Of a stretch of 64,000 nt of DNA, positions 57,193 to 64,000 are shown piece after piece. Numbering within the stretch: the stretch's first letter is position 1; each line of letters opens with the position of its first letter. This stretch comes from Gemella sp. GL1. GTDB taxonomy: Bacteria; Bacillota; Bacilli; Staphylococcales; Gemellaceae. Both the position numbers and the translations under genes were made by a program. Location: assembly GCF_013415365.1 (NCBI RefSeq), contig NZ_JACBYB010000012.1:61142-125141 (forward strand). The letters are read 5' to 3'. The notes below the pieces were generated by a model. It searched no databases, was not told where the DNA came from, and worked only from the letters and a program-made list of their open reading frames with translations.

Positions 57193-57682
57193 AAAAGTCG
57201 CAATAATTCCAGGAAGTTTTGATCCTATTACATTAGGACACATAGATATAATTGAAAGATGTAGTAAAATATTTGATGAGGTAATAATAGCTATTTTAAT
57301 TAATCCTGATAAAAAATACTTTTTTACAGTAAAAGAAAGAGTAGAAATGACACAAGAAATTATTGATTCTCTAGATAAAATCGATAATGTTCGAGTGGAT
57401 AGTTTTTCGGGTTTACTTGTCAGCTACGCCAAAAAGACAGGCTCTAATATAATTGTTAGAGGTTTGAGAGCTGTTTCTGACTTTGAGTATGAAATGCAAC
57501 TTACTTCTATGAACAAGAGTTTAGATGAAGAAATCGAAACTTTTTATATGATGACTAACACCAAGTATTCTTTTATAAGTTCTAGTATAATTAAAGGAGT
57601 TTCTGGTTTTGGAGCAGATTTGACAAAATTTGTTCCAAATATCGTAGCAAAAAGATTGGAAGAGAAATTAAAAGAGGTGTAA
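57185..57682 (+). CDS. coaD: Phosphopantetheine adenylyltransferase
   Basis: Fourth step of CoA synthesis: 4'-phosphopantetheine + ATP to dephospho-CoA. 165 residues. Nucleotidyltransferase motif PGSFDPITLGHIDII near 9-23, RGLRAVSDFEYE near 92-103 and YSFISSSIIK near 126. The start is GTG 57185, overlapping rsmD. The product pathway links to the pantothenate symporter gene panF 2.4 kb downstream in the same run. Confidence 0.95.
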   Translation: MNKKVAIIPGSFDPITLGHIDIIERCSKIFDEVIIAILINPDKKYFFTVKERVEMTQEIIDSLDKIDNVRVDSFSGLLVSYAKKTGSNIIVRGLRAVSDFEYEMQLTSMNKSLDEEIETFYMMTNTKYSFISSSIIKGVSGFGADLTKFVPNIVAKRLEEKLKEV

Positions 57683-57683
57683 A

Positions 57684-58763
57684 GTGAAAAAAATAATTTT
57701 TACGGGTGGAGGAAGTGCAGGTCATGTTTCTGTTAATGTAGCACTTATCCCCGAATTTCAAAAAAATTTTTTTGAAACAAAATATATTGGTAGTAAAAAC
57801 GGAATAGAGAAGGAAATGATCAGTAAAATAGCTAATACAGAGTATTACTCCATTAGTTCAGGAAAATTAAGAAGATATTTTGATTGGGAAAATTTTATAG
57901 ATCCATTTAAAGTAATAAAAGGGATAGTAGATTCATTATTAATTCTAAAAAAAGAGAAGCCGGATTTAGTTTTTTCTAAGGGGGGCTTTGTCAGTGTTCC
58001 TGTATGTATTGCTGCAAAATTATTATCAATACCTACAATTTTACATGAATCGGACTTGAGTCCAGGTCTTGCTAATAAAATTAATATTAAATTTTCTAAT
58101 CATATATTTACAACTTTTGAAGATACTTTAAATCATTTGCCGGCCAATAAAGCAAGTTTAATTGGTGCTGTTGTACGTGATGAAATCTATTCTGGGAATG
58201 AGACGAAAGCCTATGAATTAACAGGGTTTACAAGAGATAAACAAGTGATATTAGTTATGGGGGGCTCGTTAGGTTCTAAACTTATTAATGAATTTATTTG
58301 GAATAACATTGATGAGTTAAGTTCTAAATTCCAAATTGTCCATATAACAGGTAAAGGACAAATGAATAAAGATATACAAAATATTTCTTATGTTCAATAT
58401 GAATTCATTAATGAGGAGTTATTTGATATTTTTAAAATAACAGATTTTACTATATCTAGAGCGGGATCAAACTCAATTTACGAGTTTTTAGCTTTAGATA
58501 TACCTTCTATTTTAATTCCGTTAGGAACTAATCAAAGTAGAGGAGATCAGTTGGAAAATGCTAAATATTTTGAAAGTAAAGGTTTTTCAAAAGTAATTTT
58601 AGAAGAAAAAATAAATGAACTATCTGTTGCATATTTAGATAGTTTCTCTTCAAATTTACCTTTATATGTTGATTCAATGAAATCTTATAAAAAAGAAAAG
58701 AAAGTTATCAATTCAAGTGAAGATTTTTATAAAAAAATACTTAAGGTAATAGAGGAGAAGTAA
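57684..58763 (+). CDS. murG: UDP-N-acetylglucosamine--lipid pyrophosphoryl-undecaprenol GlcNAc transferase
   Basis: Adds GlcNAc to lipid I to make lipid II, at the inner face of the membrane. 359 residues. The first glycine loop is FTGGGSAGHVSVNVALIP (staphylococcal style, S-A in place of T-G), the second GGSLGSKLIN near 193, and TISRAGSNSIYEFL near 255. GTG start at 57684, one base after the coaD stop, with AGAGGTG upstream. Placement outside the dcw cluster is common in cocci. Confidence 0.93.
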   Translation: MKKIIFTGGGSAGHVSVNVALIPEFQKNFFETKYIGSKNGIEKEMISKIANTEYYSISSGKLRRYFDWENFIDPFKVIKGIVDSLLILKKEKPDLVFSKGGFVSVPVCIAAKLLSIPTILHESDLSPGLANKINIKFSNHIFTTFEDTLNHLPANKASLIGAVVRDEIYSGNETKAYELTGFTRDKQVILVMGGSLGSKLINEFIWNNIDELSSKFQIVHITGKGQMNKDIQNISYVQYEFINEELFDIFKITDFTISRAGSNSIYEFLALDIPSILIPLGTNQSRGDQLENAKYFESKGFSKVILEEKINELSVAYLDSFSSNLPLYVDSMKSYKKEKKVINSSEDFYKKILKVIEEK

Positions 58764-58764
58764 A

Positions 58765-59373
58765 ATGCGATTTTTGACAAAATTTAAAATATTTATATTT
58801 TTAATAATAACAACTTTTGTTGTGGTCTTACCTAGGAATATGTTTGATTATATAGTATCGGATATGTTTTATTCACTATTTGGTGGAAATGGATTTAACT
58901 ATTTCTTTAAAGGTGTTTCTTATGTACTTCATGATAAAATTTTATTGTTAATAATGGGATTATTAGGAATATTTTTATTTTTTATTAAGGAGTATAGAAA
59001 AAGTATTTTAATTTTATCAACAGCTTTCTTTGGTGCAAGTATTGCTATAGCATTGAAAAGTCTTGTTGGGAGAGTTAGACCTTTAGCTGACGAATTTACA
59101 GGTGGTTCATTTCCAAGTGGACATTCAACAGTGGTAGTATTATTTTTTATGTCTTTATTGTACATAATTAATAAAAAGGAAAAAATAAGGGTCATAGCAG
59201 CAATATCTATAATTATAATTCCAATTTCAAGATTAGCTATTGGTGCACATTATCCAACTGATGTTCTGGGCGGATTATTACTGGGAAGTATAGTTGTGGA
59301 TTTAATGATATACTATAATGAAGTATTGTATAAAATATTTAAAAAGGTAAGTGGTTTAAGTGAAGAAAAATAA
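58765..59373 (+). CDS. PAP2 family phosphatase
   Basis: Membrane phosphatase, 202 residues, about six membrane segments. Active-site motifs appear in order: KSLVGRVRP near 93-101, PSGHS near 118-122, SRLAIGAHYPTD near 155-166. Such enzymes dephosphorylate undecaprenyl-PP, phosphatidylglycerol-P or phosphatidate. Position directly after murG suggests recycling of the lipid carrier for peptidoglycan synthesis (inference). AGAGGAG lies a few bases before its start. Overlaps the next gene by 14 bases. Confidence 0.88.
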   Translation: MRFLTKFKIFIFLIITTFVVVLPRNMFDYIVSDMFYSLFGGNGFNYFFKGVSYVLHDKILLLIMGLLGIFLFFIKEYRKSILILSTAFFGASIAIALKSLVGRVRPLADEFTGGSFPSGHSTVVVLFFMSLLYIINKKEKIRVIAAISIIIIPISRLAIGAHYPTDVLGGLLLGSIVVDLMIYYNEVLYKIFKKVSGLSEEK

Positions 59374-59623
59374 AGATTATATATATGCATTTATTTTAGC
59401 TATAATTCACTATATTTTATGGTATTATTTCGCATATATTAAATATGCAGATATAGATCCAAGTGATTATAATTATATATTGGGAATGCCAGAATGGTTT
59501 TTTTACAGTAGTGTAGTTGTGAGTATATTTATAATATTTTTAGTAGTTATAGTTGTGGGTAGTATATTTAAAAAAGATATTGAAGAGGAAGATAAAAGGG
59601 ATGAAAAATATAGAAAATATTAA
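59360..59623 (+). CDS. yhdT: YhdT family small membrane protein
   Basis: 87 residues, two membrane segments (about 8-28 and 47-70). It resembles YhdT (DUF997), a small protein encoded next to panF in many bacteria; its position directly before a PanF-type symporter gene supports this. GTG start at 59360, within the end of the PAP2 gene. The tail is strongly charged. It overlaps the panF start by 23 bases. Probably an accessory subunit of the transporter, by inference. Confidence 0.75.
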   Translation: MKKNKDYIYAFILAIIHYILWYYFAYIKYADIDPSDYNYILGMPEWFFYSSVVVSIFIIFLVVIVVGSIFKKDIEEEDKRDEKYRKY

Positions 59624-61058
59624 TACAATACTATTGTTTTCTTTTATATTCTTGTTAATTATTGTTATCCCTAGTATTATAAATAGAATTGAAATCAGAG
59701 ATAATAATGTAAGTTTTTTTGAAAGATATTACTTAGCTGATAGAAAAATTTCAGGGCTAGTCCTTGCTATAACCCTTATGTCGACTTATGGATCAGCATC
59801 AACATTTCTATCAGGTCCAGGAATGGCTTATAGACAAGGGCTGGGTTGGGTACTATTAGCGGTTATTCAAGTAATTGCGGGATATTTTGTTTTACTAGTA
59901 TTAGCTAGAAGATTTCAAAAAATAACTAAAGAAATTAAGGCAGTAACAATAGCAGACTATATAAGGTACAGATATAAATCAAAGTTATTAGCAAACATTA
60001 CTAGCATTGCAATGATAGTATTTTTATTAACCGCAATGTCAGCTCAGTGGATTGGTGGTTCAAAGTTGCTAGCACAATTACTTTCCATTGAATATAGATA
60101 TGCAATAATAATTATTTCGATTATTATTTTAATAACAGTTGTATTTGGTGGTTTAAGAACAGTAGTATTAACAGATTTAATTCAAGGGTTGATTATGATA
60201 TTTGCTACTTTAATTCTATTCTTTTCTATAATTAGTTATGGGGGAGGAATTGATAATATTATGTCTAATATTTATGCACAAAATCCTAATTTATTGACTC
60301 CTTTTGGAGCAACAGGAACTCTAACTCCTATGTATGTATCTTCGTTTTGGGTATTAGTGGGGGTAGGGTTAATTGGTATACCCCATGTTGCAGTAAACTC
60401 AATGTTGTATAAAAATACTAGACATTTAAAACAATCTATAATTATAGGTACTATAGTGATATTTATAGTCATGTTTGGAGTTCATTTTATAGGAGTAATA
60501 TCTAGAGGAGTTTTTCCTAATATAAATGATTATGATTCTGTAATTCCAATGGTAACTATGGAGATATTTCCTTGGTACTTAGTAGCGATAGTCCTTGCTG
60601 CTCCATTAGCAGCAATAATAACAACAGTAAATACACAATTCTTATTAATTTCATCTAGTTTAATAAAAGATTTATTGTTGAATACTAAACAAGTTAAAGA
60701 AAAAGTTACCGAAGATAAATTACCATTGTTTGTGTATATGGTAAATATTATAGTGGTTATAATTGTTGCTATATTGAGTATAAAACCTCCAGCGCTTATA
60801 GTAGAAATTAATCTCTTTGCTTTTGGTGGATTAGAAACAACCTATTTATGGCCAATACTCTTAGGTTTGTATTGGAAAAAGGCAGAAAAAAATGGGGCTA
60901 TTAGTTCAATTATAGTAGGTTTATCTACATATATATTATTTAAAACTATATATAAAATTACTATGGTTGAACCAGTGGTAATTTCGTTGATAATATCATT
61001 AATGGTATTTATATTGGTATCAATTTATAAAAATAAAAGAAATAAGGAGAATATTTAA
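59601..61058 (+). CDS. panF: Sodium/pantothenate symporter
   Basis: Sodium:solute symporter family transporter, 485 residues (E. coli PanF 483), about thirteen membrane segments. Visible family features: SFFERYYLADRKISGLVLAI-like start region, TLMSTYGSASTFLSGPG (about 55-71), GLGWVLLAVIQV, GGSKLLAQLL and APLAAIITTVNTQF. I chose ATG 59601 with AGAGGA eleven bases upstream; a GTG at 59553 lies inside yhdT. The yhdT-panF pairing makes pantothenate the likely substrate. Downstream of coaD in the same run. Confidence 0.85.
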   Translation: MKNIENINTILLFSFIFLLIIVIPSIINRIEIRDNNVSFFERYYLADRKISGLVLAITLMSTYGSASTFLSGPGMAYRQGLGWVLLAVIQVIAGYFVLLVLARRFQKITKEIKAVTIADYIRYRYKSKLLANITSIAMIVFLLTAMSAQWIGGSKLLAQLLSIEYRYAIIIISIIILITVVFGGLRTVVLTDLIQGLIMIFATLILFFSIISYGGGIDNIMSNIYAQNPNLLTPFGATGTLTPMYVSSFWVLVGVGLIGIPHVAVNSMLYKNTRHLKQSIIIGTIVIFIVMFGVHFIGVISRGVFPNINDYDSVIPMVTMEIFPWYLVAIVLAAPLAAIITTVNTQFLLISSSLIKDLLLNTKQVKEKVTEDKLPLFVYMVNIIVVIIVAILSIKPPALIVEINLFAFGGLETTYLWPILLGLYWKKAEKNGAISSIIVGLSTYILFKTIYKITMVEPVVISLIISLMVFILVSIYKNKRNKENI

Positions 61059-61059
61059 A

Positions 61060-61233
61060 ATGAAAAAAGTAAAAGTAATGAATACAAATGCAGAAAAATT
61101 TACAGTCAGTAGTGTATTAACAATTGGTAAAGAGTATGATGTAGTAAATGAAACTGAAGAGTATATTTTTATTAAGGATAATACAGGAAATATAGGTGGT
61201 TTTTATAAAGAGTACTTCGAGGTTGTAGAATAA
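61060..61233 (+). CDS. 57-residue hypothetical protein
   Basis: Too short for routine ORF calling. AAGGAGAA (61044-61051) lies well placed before ATG 61060, one base after the panF stop. The protein starts MKKVKVMNTN and ends NIGGFYKEYFEVVE; the pattern of LTIGKEYDVV then EEYIFIKDN and GGFYKEYFEVVE resembles small beta-rich proteins found in Firmicutes and their phages. Acidic and soluble. Followed by a terminator, so it closes the long pnp run. Function unknown. Confidence 0.7.
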   Translation: MKKVKVMNTNAEKFTVSSVLTIGKEYDVVNETEEYIFIKDNTGNIGGFYKEYFEVVE

Positions 61234-61242
61234 ATGAATTAA

Positions 61243-61278
61243 AATGACTATTGGCTTTTATGTCGGTAGTCATTATTT
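61243..61278 (+). terminator. Terminator after the pnp-panF run
   Basis: 8 strict pairs (61243-61250 with 61267-61274) extended by five more pairs, three of them G-U; T-rich tail. Confidence 0.65.
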
Positions 61279-61300
61279 ATTAAATATATAGGAGATAATT

Positions 61301-61912
61301 ATGAGTAAATTTGATGAACAAATATTAGTAATAGATAGAGAAATACTATTTGATAATGAAAAAAATTCTTTTAATGGTTATATTAGTAATGAAGATGTAA
61401 GATTTAATGAGATAGTAAATAACTTTTCAAAAATTGAAGTAAAAAGAAGAGGAGATATGGAAGAAAATCCACAGTATAAACAATTAATTGGATATGCTAT
61501 AGTAAAAGACAAGGCAACGAAAGAGATACTAGTGTATACAAGATTAACTGGTGGTGGGGAATCTAGATTACATGGAAAAGCATCTGTTGGAGTAGGTGGA
61601 CATATGAATATGGTAGATGATAAATCAATAGAAGAAATAATTAAAATTAATATTTCTAGAGAATTAAAAGAAGAGATTGGAGTATCTTTTGAAGAAAATT
61701 TAGATGAGTTAGTTTGTGTAGGTTTAATTAATGATGATACTAATGAAGTGGGTAGAGTACACATGGGTCTCGTTTATCAAGTATATGTAGATAAACGTAA
61801 GGTAAAAGATATAGAGGAAGATACATTGAGGATAGATTGGTTAAAATCATCTAATGCAAAAAAATTAAAAAATTGTGAATCTTGGTCAGAGTTTTTAAAG
61901 CCAATAATATAA
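61301..61912 (+). CDS. Nudix hydrolase family protein
   Basis: 203 residues. The C-terminal half of the Nudix box is clear (EIIKINISRELKEEIGV near 110-126), with the REx2EE core intact; the N-terminal glycine is displaced by an insertion in the loop after VGVGGHMN. A longer than usual N-terminal region (about 65 residues) precedes it. This shape matches a group of Firmicutes phosphoesterase-like Nudix proteins of unknown substrate. Strong AGGAGATAAT before the start. Faces the leftward trmH-corA-DUF1146 operon. Confidence 0.8.
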   Translation: MSKFDEQILVIDREILFDNEKNSFNGYISNEDVRFNEIVNNFSKIEVKRRGDMEENPQYKQLIGYAIVKDKATKEILVYTRLTGGGESRLHGKASVGVGGHMNMVDDKSIEEIIKINISRELKEEIGVSFEENLDELVCVGLINDDTNEVGRVHMGLVYQVYVDKRKVKDIEEDTLRIDWLKSSNAKKLKNCESWSEFLKPII

Positions 61913-61949
61913 AAAATACTAGAGAATCTTATATTCTCTAGTATTTTTT
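61911..61949. terminator. Bidirectional terminator
   Basis: 17-bp perfect stem (61911-61927 with 61933-61949), A6 and T6 at its ends. It serves the Nudix gene and the leftward operon; the stop codons of both genes touch it. Confidence 0.88.
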
Positions 61950-62151
61950 ATATTAAAGAAGTAGATAAAGTATAAATTTCCATTATTACTTTGTACAAAA
62001 GGTATCCTAAAATGAAAGATATAACCATATTTAAAATAAAAATATCATTATTAGTCACTTTTTTGAAAAACTTATGATAATCAATTTTTAAAGTAATACT
62101 ATTAATAAGTAATATAAATGAAAATAATAAAAATAATTGTAATAAATTCAT
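61948..62151 (-). CDS. DUF1146-like small membrane protein
   Basis: 67 residues, two membrane segments (about 2-18 and 37-60) with a polar loop IDYHKFFKKVTNND between. The arrangement KIDYHKFFKK...VISFILGYLL matches the DUF1146 (YwzB) pattern. AAGGTGAGG on the minus strand precedes the ATG. Eleven bp after corA in a three-gene leftward operon. Role unknown. Confidence 0.62.
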   Translation of the reverse strand: MNLLQLFLLFSFILLINSITLKIDYHKFFKKVTNNDIFILNMVISFILGYLLYKVIMEIYTLSTSLI

Positions 62152-62162
62152 AAAACCTCACC

Positions 62163-63113
62163 TTAAAACATATCAAACCAACCTTTTTTTCTGAAAAACC
62201 ACAACATCGCTCCAGCAATAGTAAAGGTTACAAAGATTATGATAAAATAACCATACTCAGTTTGTAGTTCGGGCATATTATTAAAGTTCATTCCATACCA
62301 ACCAGCAATAAAAGTTAGGGGAAGGAATATAGTTGAAATCATTGTTAAGGTCATCATGATACTATTACTTTTAAATGAGTTATATGCCATGTAATTTTCA
62401 CGGATATCGCTAGCTAATTCTCTATTAGCTTCAATTATTTCAGTTTGTTGAACTAATTCGTCATAAATATCGTGGAAGTATTTTCTATCATTTTCTGTCA
62501 TCTCGACCCTACGAGAGACTAAGAATCTATGTATCAATTCTCTCATAGGCATTAGCCCTCTACGTAGTTTTAAAAGATTAGATCTTAAATCAAAAACTTC
62601 ATTCATAATTTTACTTCCTTTTGTATGGGCATCATTTTCTTCAAGTTCATCAAGCCGATTTTCTATTTTTGAAATAAGTGGATTATAACCTTCTACAATT
62701 TCAGAGATAAGCATATGCATGATATGAAGAGGGCTATAAGAAGGTCCTTTATCTAAAACTTTGGTAATAACCTTACTAGTGTATCTGATGTGTGAAAGAT
62801 GAAAAGTAACTATGTAATTTTTCCCAATAAACATATTAAGTGTTTCATAGTCAGCATCTATATTTTTTAAAACATGGGAAACCAAGAATATTTGTTGACG
62901 AGTAATTTCTATTTTTGGTCTTTCTAGTAATGTTAAACAGTCTTCAATATGTAATTCGTGAAATCTAAAGAAGGTAGTAAGTAGTTCTATCTCGCTTCTA
63001 GTTGGAGAGTTGAAATCTACCCAAAACCACTCTATATTATCATTTCTTACCTCTTCTAAAGATAGGTTATCTAATATTGTTCCATTTTTATCAAGAGCTA
63101 TTATTTGTAGCAT
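62163..63113 (-). CDS. corA: CorA family magnesium/divalent cation transporter
   Basis: Pentameric channel-type Mg2+/Co2+ transporter. 316 residues. Soluble N-terminal domain (about 1-245), then two C-terminal membrane segments, the first followed by the signature YGMNF near 280 that forms the selectivity filter. The basic C-terminus FRKKGWFDMF is typical. GGAGG lies upstream. Second gene of trmH-corA-DUF1146, 18 bp after trmH. No magnesium riboswitch is visible upstream, in keeping with its internal position. Confidence 0.94.
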   Translation of the reverse strand: MLQIIALDKNGTILDNLSLEEVRNDNIEWFWVDFNSPTRSEIELLTTFFRFHELHIEDCLTLLERPKIEITRQQIFLVSHVLKNIDADYETLNMFIGKNYIVTFHLSHIRYTSKVITKVLDKGPSYSPLHIMHMLISEIVEGYNPLISKIENRLDELEENDAHTKGSKIMNEVFDLRSNLLKLRRGLMPMRELIHRFLVSRRVEMTENDRKYFHDIYDELVQQTEIIEANRELASDIRENYMAYNSFKSNSIMMTLTMISTIFLPLTFIAGWYGMNFNNMPELQTEYGYFIIIFVTFTIAGAMLWFFRKKGWFDMF

Positions 63114-63131
63114 TTGATACCTCCATAAGTT

Positions 63132-63887
63132 TTATTTTAGTATAGTTTTTATGTAGTGCATCATTATAGCGGCAGCAATAGATACATTTAAACTTTCTGC
63201 CTGTCCGGGCATAGTTATTTTTACTTTTCTATTTACCTTCTCTAAAATTTCATTAGAAACACCGTTAGCTTCATTTCCTAATATTATTGCACATTTTGAC
63301 TTGAGTGACTTTATATTTTCTAAAGATTCTTCCGTATCTAAGGAGGTTGCTAATATATCGAAATCTTGAATAGTGTTTAAAAAATTATTCAAATCAACAT
63401 TATCGAAAAAGTCGATATGAAAATTACTTCCCTGCATACTACGAATAACTTTTGGAGAATAAATATTAGTAGTTCCTTGAGAAAGTATAACAGCATCAAA
63501 GCTAAATGCATCCGCAGTACGGATTATAGTACCTAAATTTCCTGGATCTTGTATTCTATCTAAAATTATTATATTGTTATATTTAGAAATATCAAGTAAT
63601 TTTTTTTCTATTTTACAAACGGCAAAAATTTCAGGGCTTGTTATTGTACTGGCAAGTGATTTGATTGTTTTTTTATCAACAGTTAGTACTTCAAATTTAG
63701 AAATATCAAAGGGGATACTTTTGTCGAAATTAGCTGACTTAATTATAGTTTCTACAACATTTGAATTCACAGCTTCTTCTAATAAATGAAGACCTTCAAC
63801 TAAGTATTTTTGTTGTTTCTTTATATTTTTAATATCTTTTAATTTTAAAATATTTTTAATTTTAGGGTTGTTACTAGAGTAAATCAT
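63132..63887 (-). CDS. TrmH/SpoU family RNA methyltransferase
   Basis: 2'-O-methyltransferase with a SPOUT trefoil knot, 251 residues. An N-terminal substrate-binding domain (about 1-95) has the start YSSNNPKIKNILKLK; the catalytic knot shows DRIQDPGNLGTIIRTADA near 110-127, LGNEANGVS near 195, and MPGQAESLNVSIAAAI near 222-237. These are motifs 1, 2 and 3 of the SpoU group; the target (23S rRNA or tRNA) is not assignable. AGGAG upstream. First gene of the leftward operon. Confidence 0.92.
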   Translation of the reverse strand: MIYSSNNPKIKNILKLKDIKNIKKQQKYLVEGLHLLEEAVNSNVVETIIKSANFDKSIPFDISKFEVLTVDKKTIKSLASTITSPEIFAVCKIEKKLLDISKYNNIIILDRIQDPGNLGTIIRTADAFSFDAVILSQGTTNIYSPKVIRSMQGSNFHIDFFDNVDLNNFLNTIQDFDILATSLDTEESLENIKSLKSKCAIILGNEANGVSNEILEKVNRKVKITMPGQAESLNVSIAAAIMMHYIKTILK

Positions 63888-63925
63888 TAAAAACTCCTAA
63901 TTTAATTGAATTTTTTAATTATAAT

Positions 63926-63952
63926 ATGATATAATTACCTTAATTATATCAT
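63926..63952. promoter_or_regulatory. Palindromic divergent promoter region
   Basis: A 12-bp perfect inverted repeat (63926-63937 with 63941-63952, spacer CCT). Each arm contains an extended -10, TGA-TATAAT, reading outward in opposite directions (hexamers 63930-63935 plus strand and 63948-63943 minus strand). Plus -35 TTGAAT (63906-63911), spacer 18; the minus -35 is weak. Confidence 0.55.
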
Positions 63953-63968
63953 AAATTAGGAGGATTTT

Positions 63969-64000
63969 ATGCAATTTTTCATAACTTTGTTAGTTATTAT
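63969..64000 (+). CDS. Start of a further gene, truncated by the window edge
   Basis: ATG 63969 with AGGAGG (63959-63964) five bases upstream and a good promoter. Ten codons are visible, MQFFITLLVI, a hydrophobic start that could be a signal or membrane segment. Family not assignable. Confidence 0.6.
   Translation, partial: MQFFITLLVI

Noticed and set aside
61378..61764. 128-codon minus-strand ORF inside the Nudix gene
   Set aside because: Shadow of the Nudix frame, serine/threonine-rich only because of AT-rich antisense codons.

Overview
This is a low-GC (roughly 30% by eye), gene-dense chromosomal window from a member of the Bacilli. Support comes from rpoY (epsilon subunit), RNase J1, RNase Y, a type B RNase P RNA, two CtsR operators in front of clpB, and B. 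subtilis-like gene neighbourhoods (ylbG-rsmD-coaD, gmk-rpoZ, mnmG-rsmG, nfeD-floA, yloU-yloV). The gene mix, low GC and lack of sporulation genes fit a small host-associated coccus; Gemella is my best guess, made from memory of that genus and not tested by alignment. I see no prophage, insertion sequence, CRISPR array or conjugative element: it is mostly conserved core chromosome with short accessory patches.

Layout. 1-8 kb: partial ndh, rpoY-rnjA, recG-plsX-acpP-msrB, and convergent rplK-rplA. 8-16 kb: rny, topB, a glutathione-reductase-like enzyme, convergent rqcH, then gmk-rpoZ. 16.04-17.43 kb: a gene-poor stretch with a possible decayed small gene, paired palindromic operator-like sites, a candidate structured RNA and rnpB. 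17.4-31 kb: THUMP methyltransferase, Rrf2 regulator, flavodoxin, mnmG-rsmG, a PTS-IIC-like permease, metG, nitroreductase, short SSB, folB-folK-dus, CPBP protease, MFS transporter. 31-38 kb: RluA-type synthase divergent from CtsR-controlled clpB, a GNAT enzyme that probably starts at ATT, a SAP-like protein, a DUF2130 protein and a C39-like secreted protein. 38-43.5 kb: an MBL-nfeD-floA operon ending in two uncharacterised small proteins, then pdp-deoC. 43.6-54 kb: DECD-box helicase, truB-ribF, rpsO, tRNA-Arg(TCT), a Thr/Ser-rich membrane-anchored protein, uvrA, yloU-fakA-cvpA. 54-64 kb: pnp-ylbG-rsmD-coaD-murG-PAP2-yhdT-panF plus a 57-residue ORF, a Nudix protein, then leftward trmH-corA-DUF1146 and the start of one more gene.

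How the genes work together. RNA turnover and translation dominate: RNase J1, RNase Y, PNPase, RNase P RNA, a DEAD-type helicase, several rRNA/tRNA modification enzymes, and RqcH for stalled ribosomes. Lipid genes suggest use of external fatty acids: plsX and acpP sit together without the usual fapR/fabD/fabG, and a fakA-type fatty acid kinase lies at 51.9 kb. PanF and CoaD link pantothenate uptake to CoA. FolB and FolK give two steps of folate synthesis. Terminators are often very long perfect AT-rich stems, two of them 50-bp palindromes, and several contain the stop codon of the gene they end.
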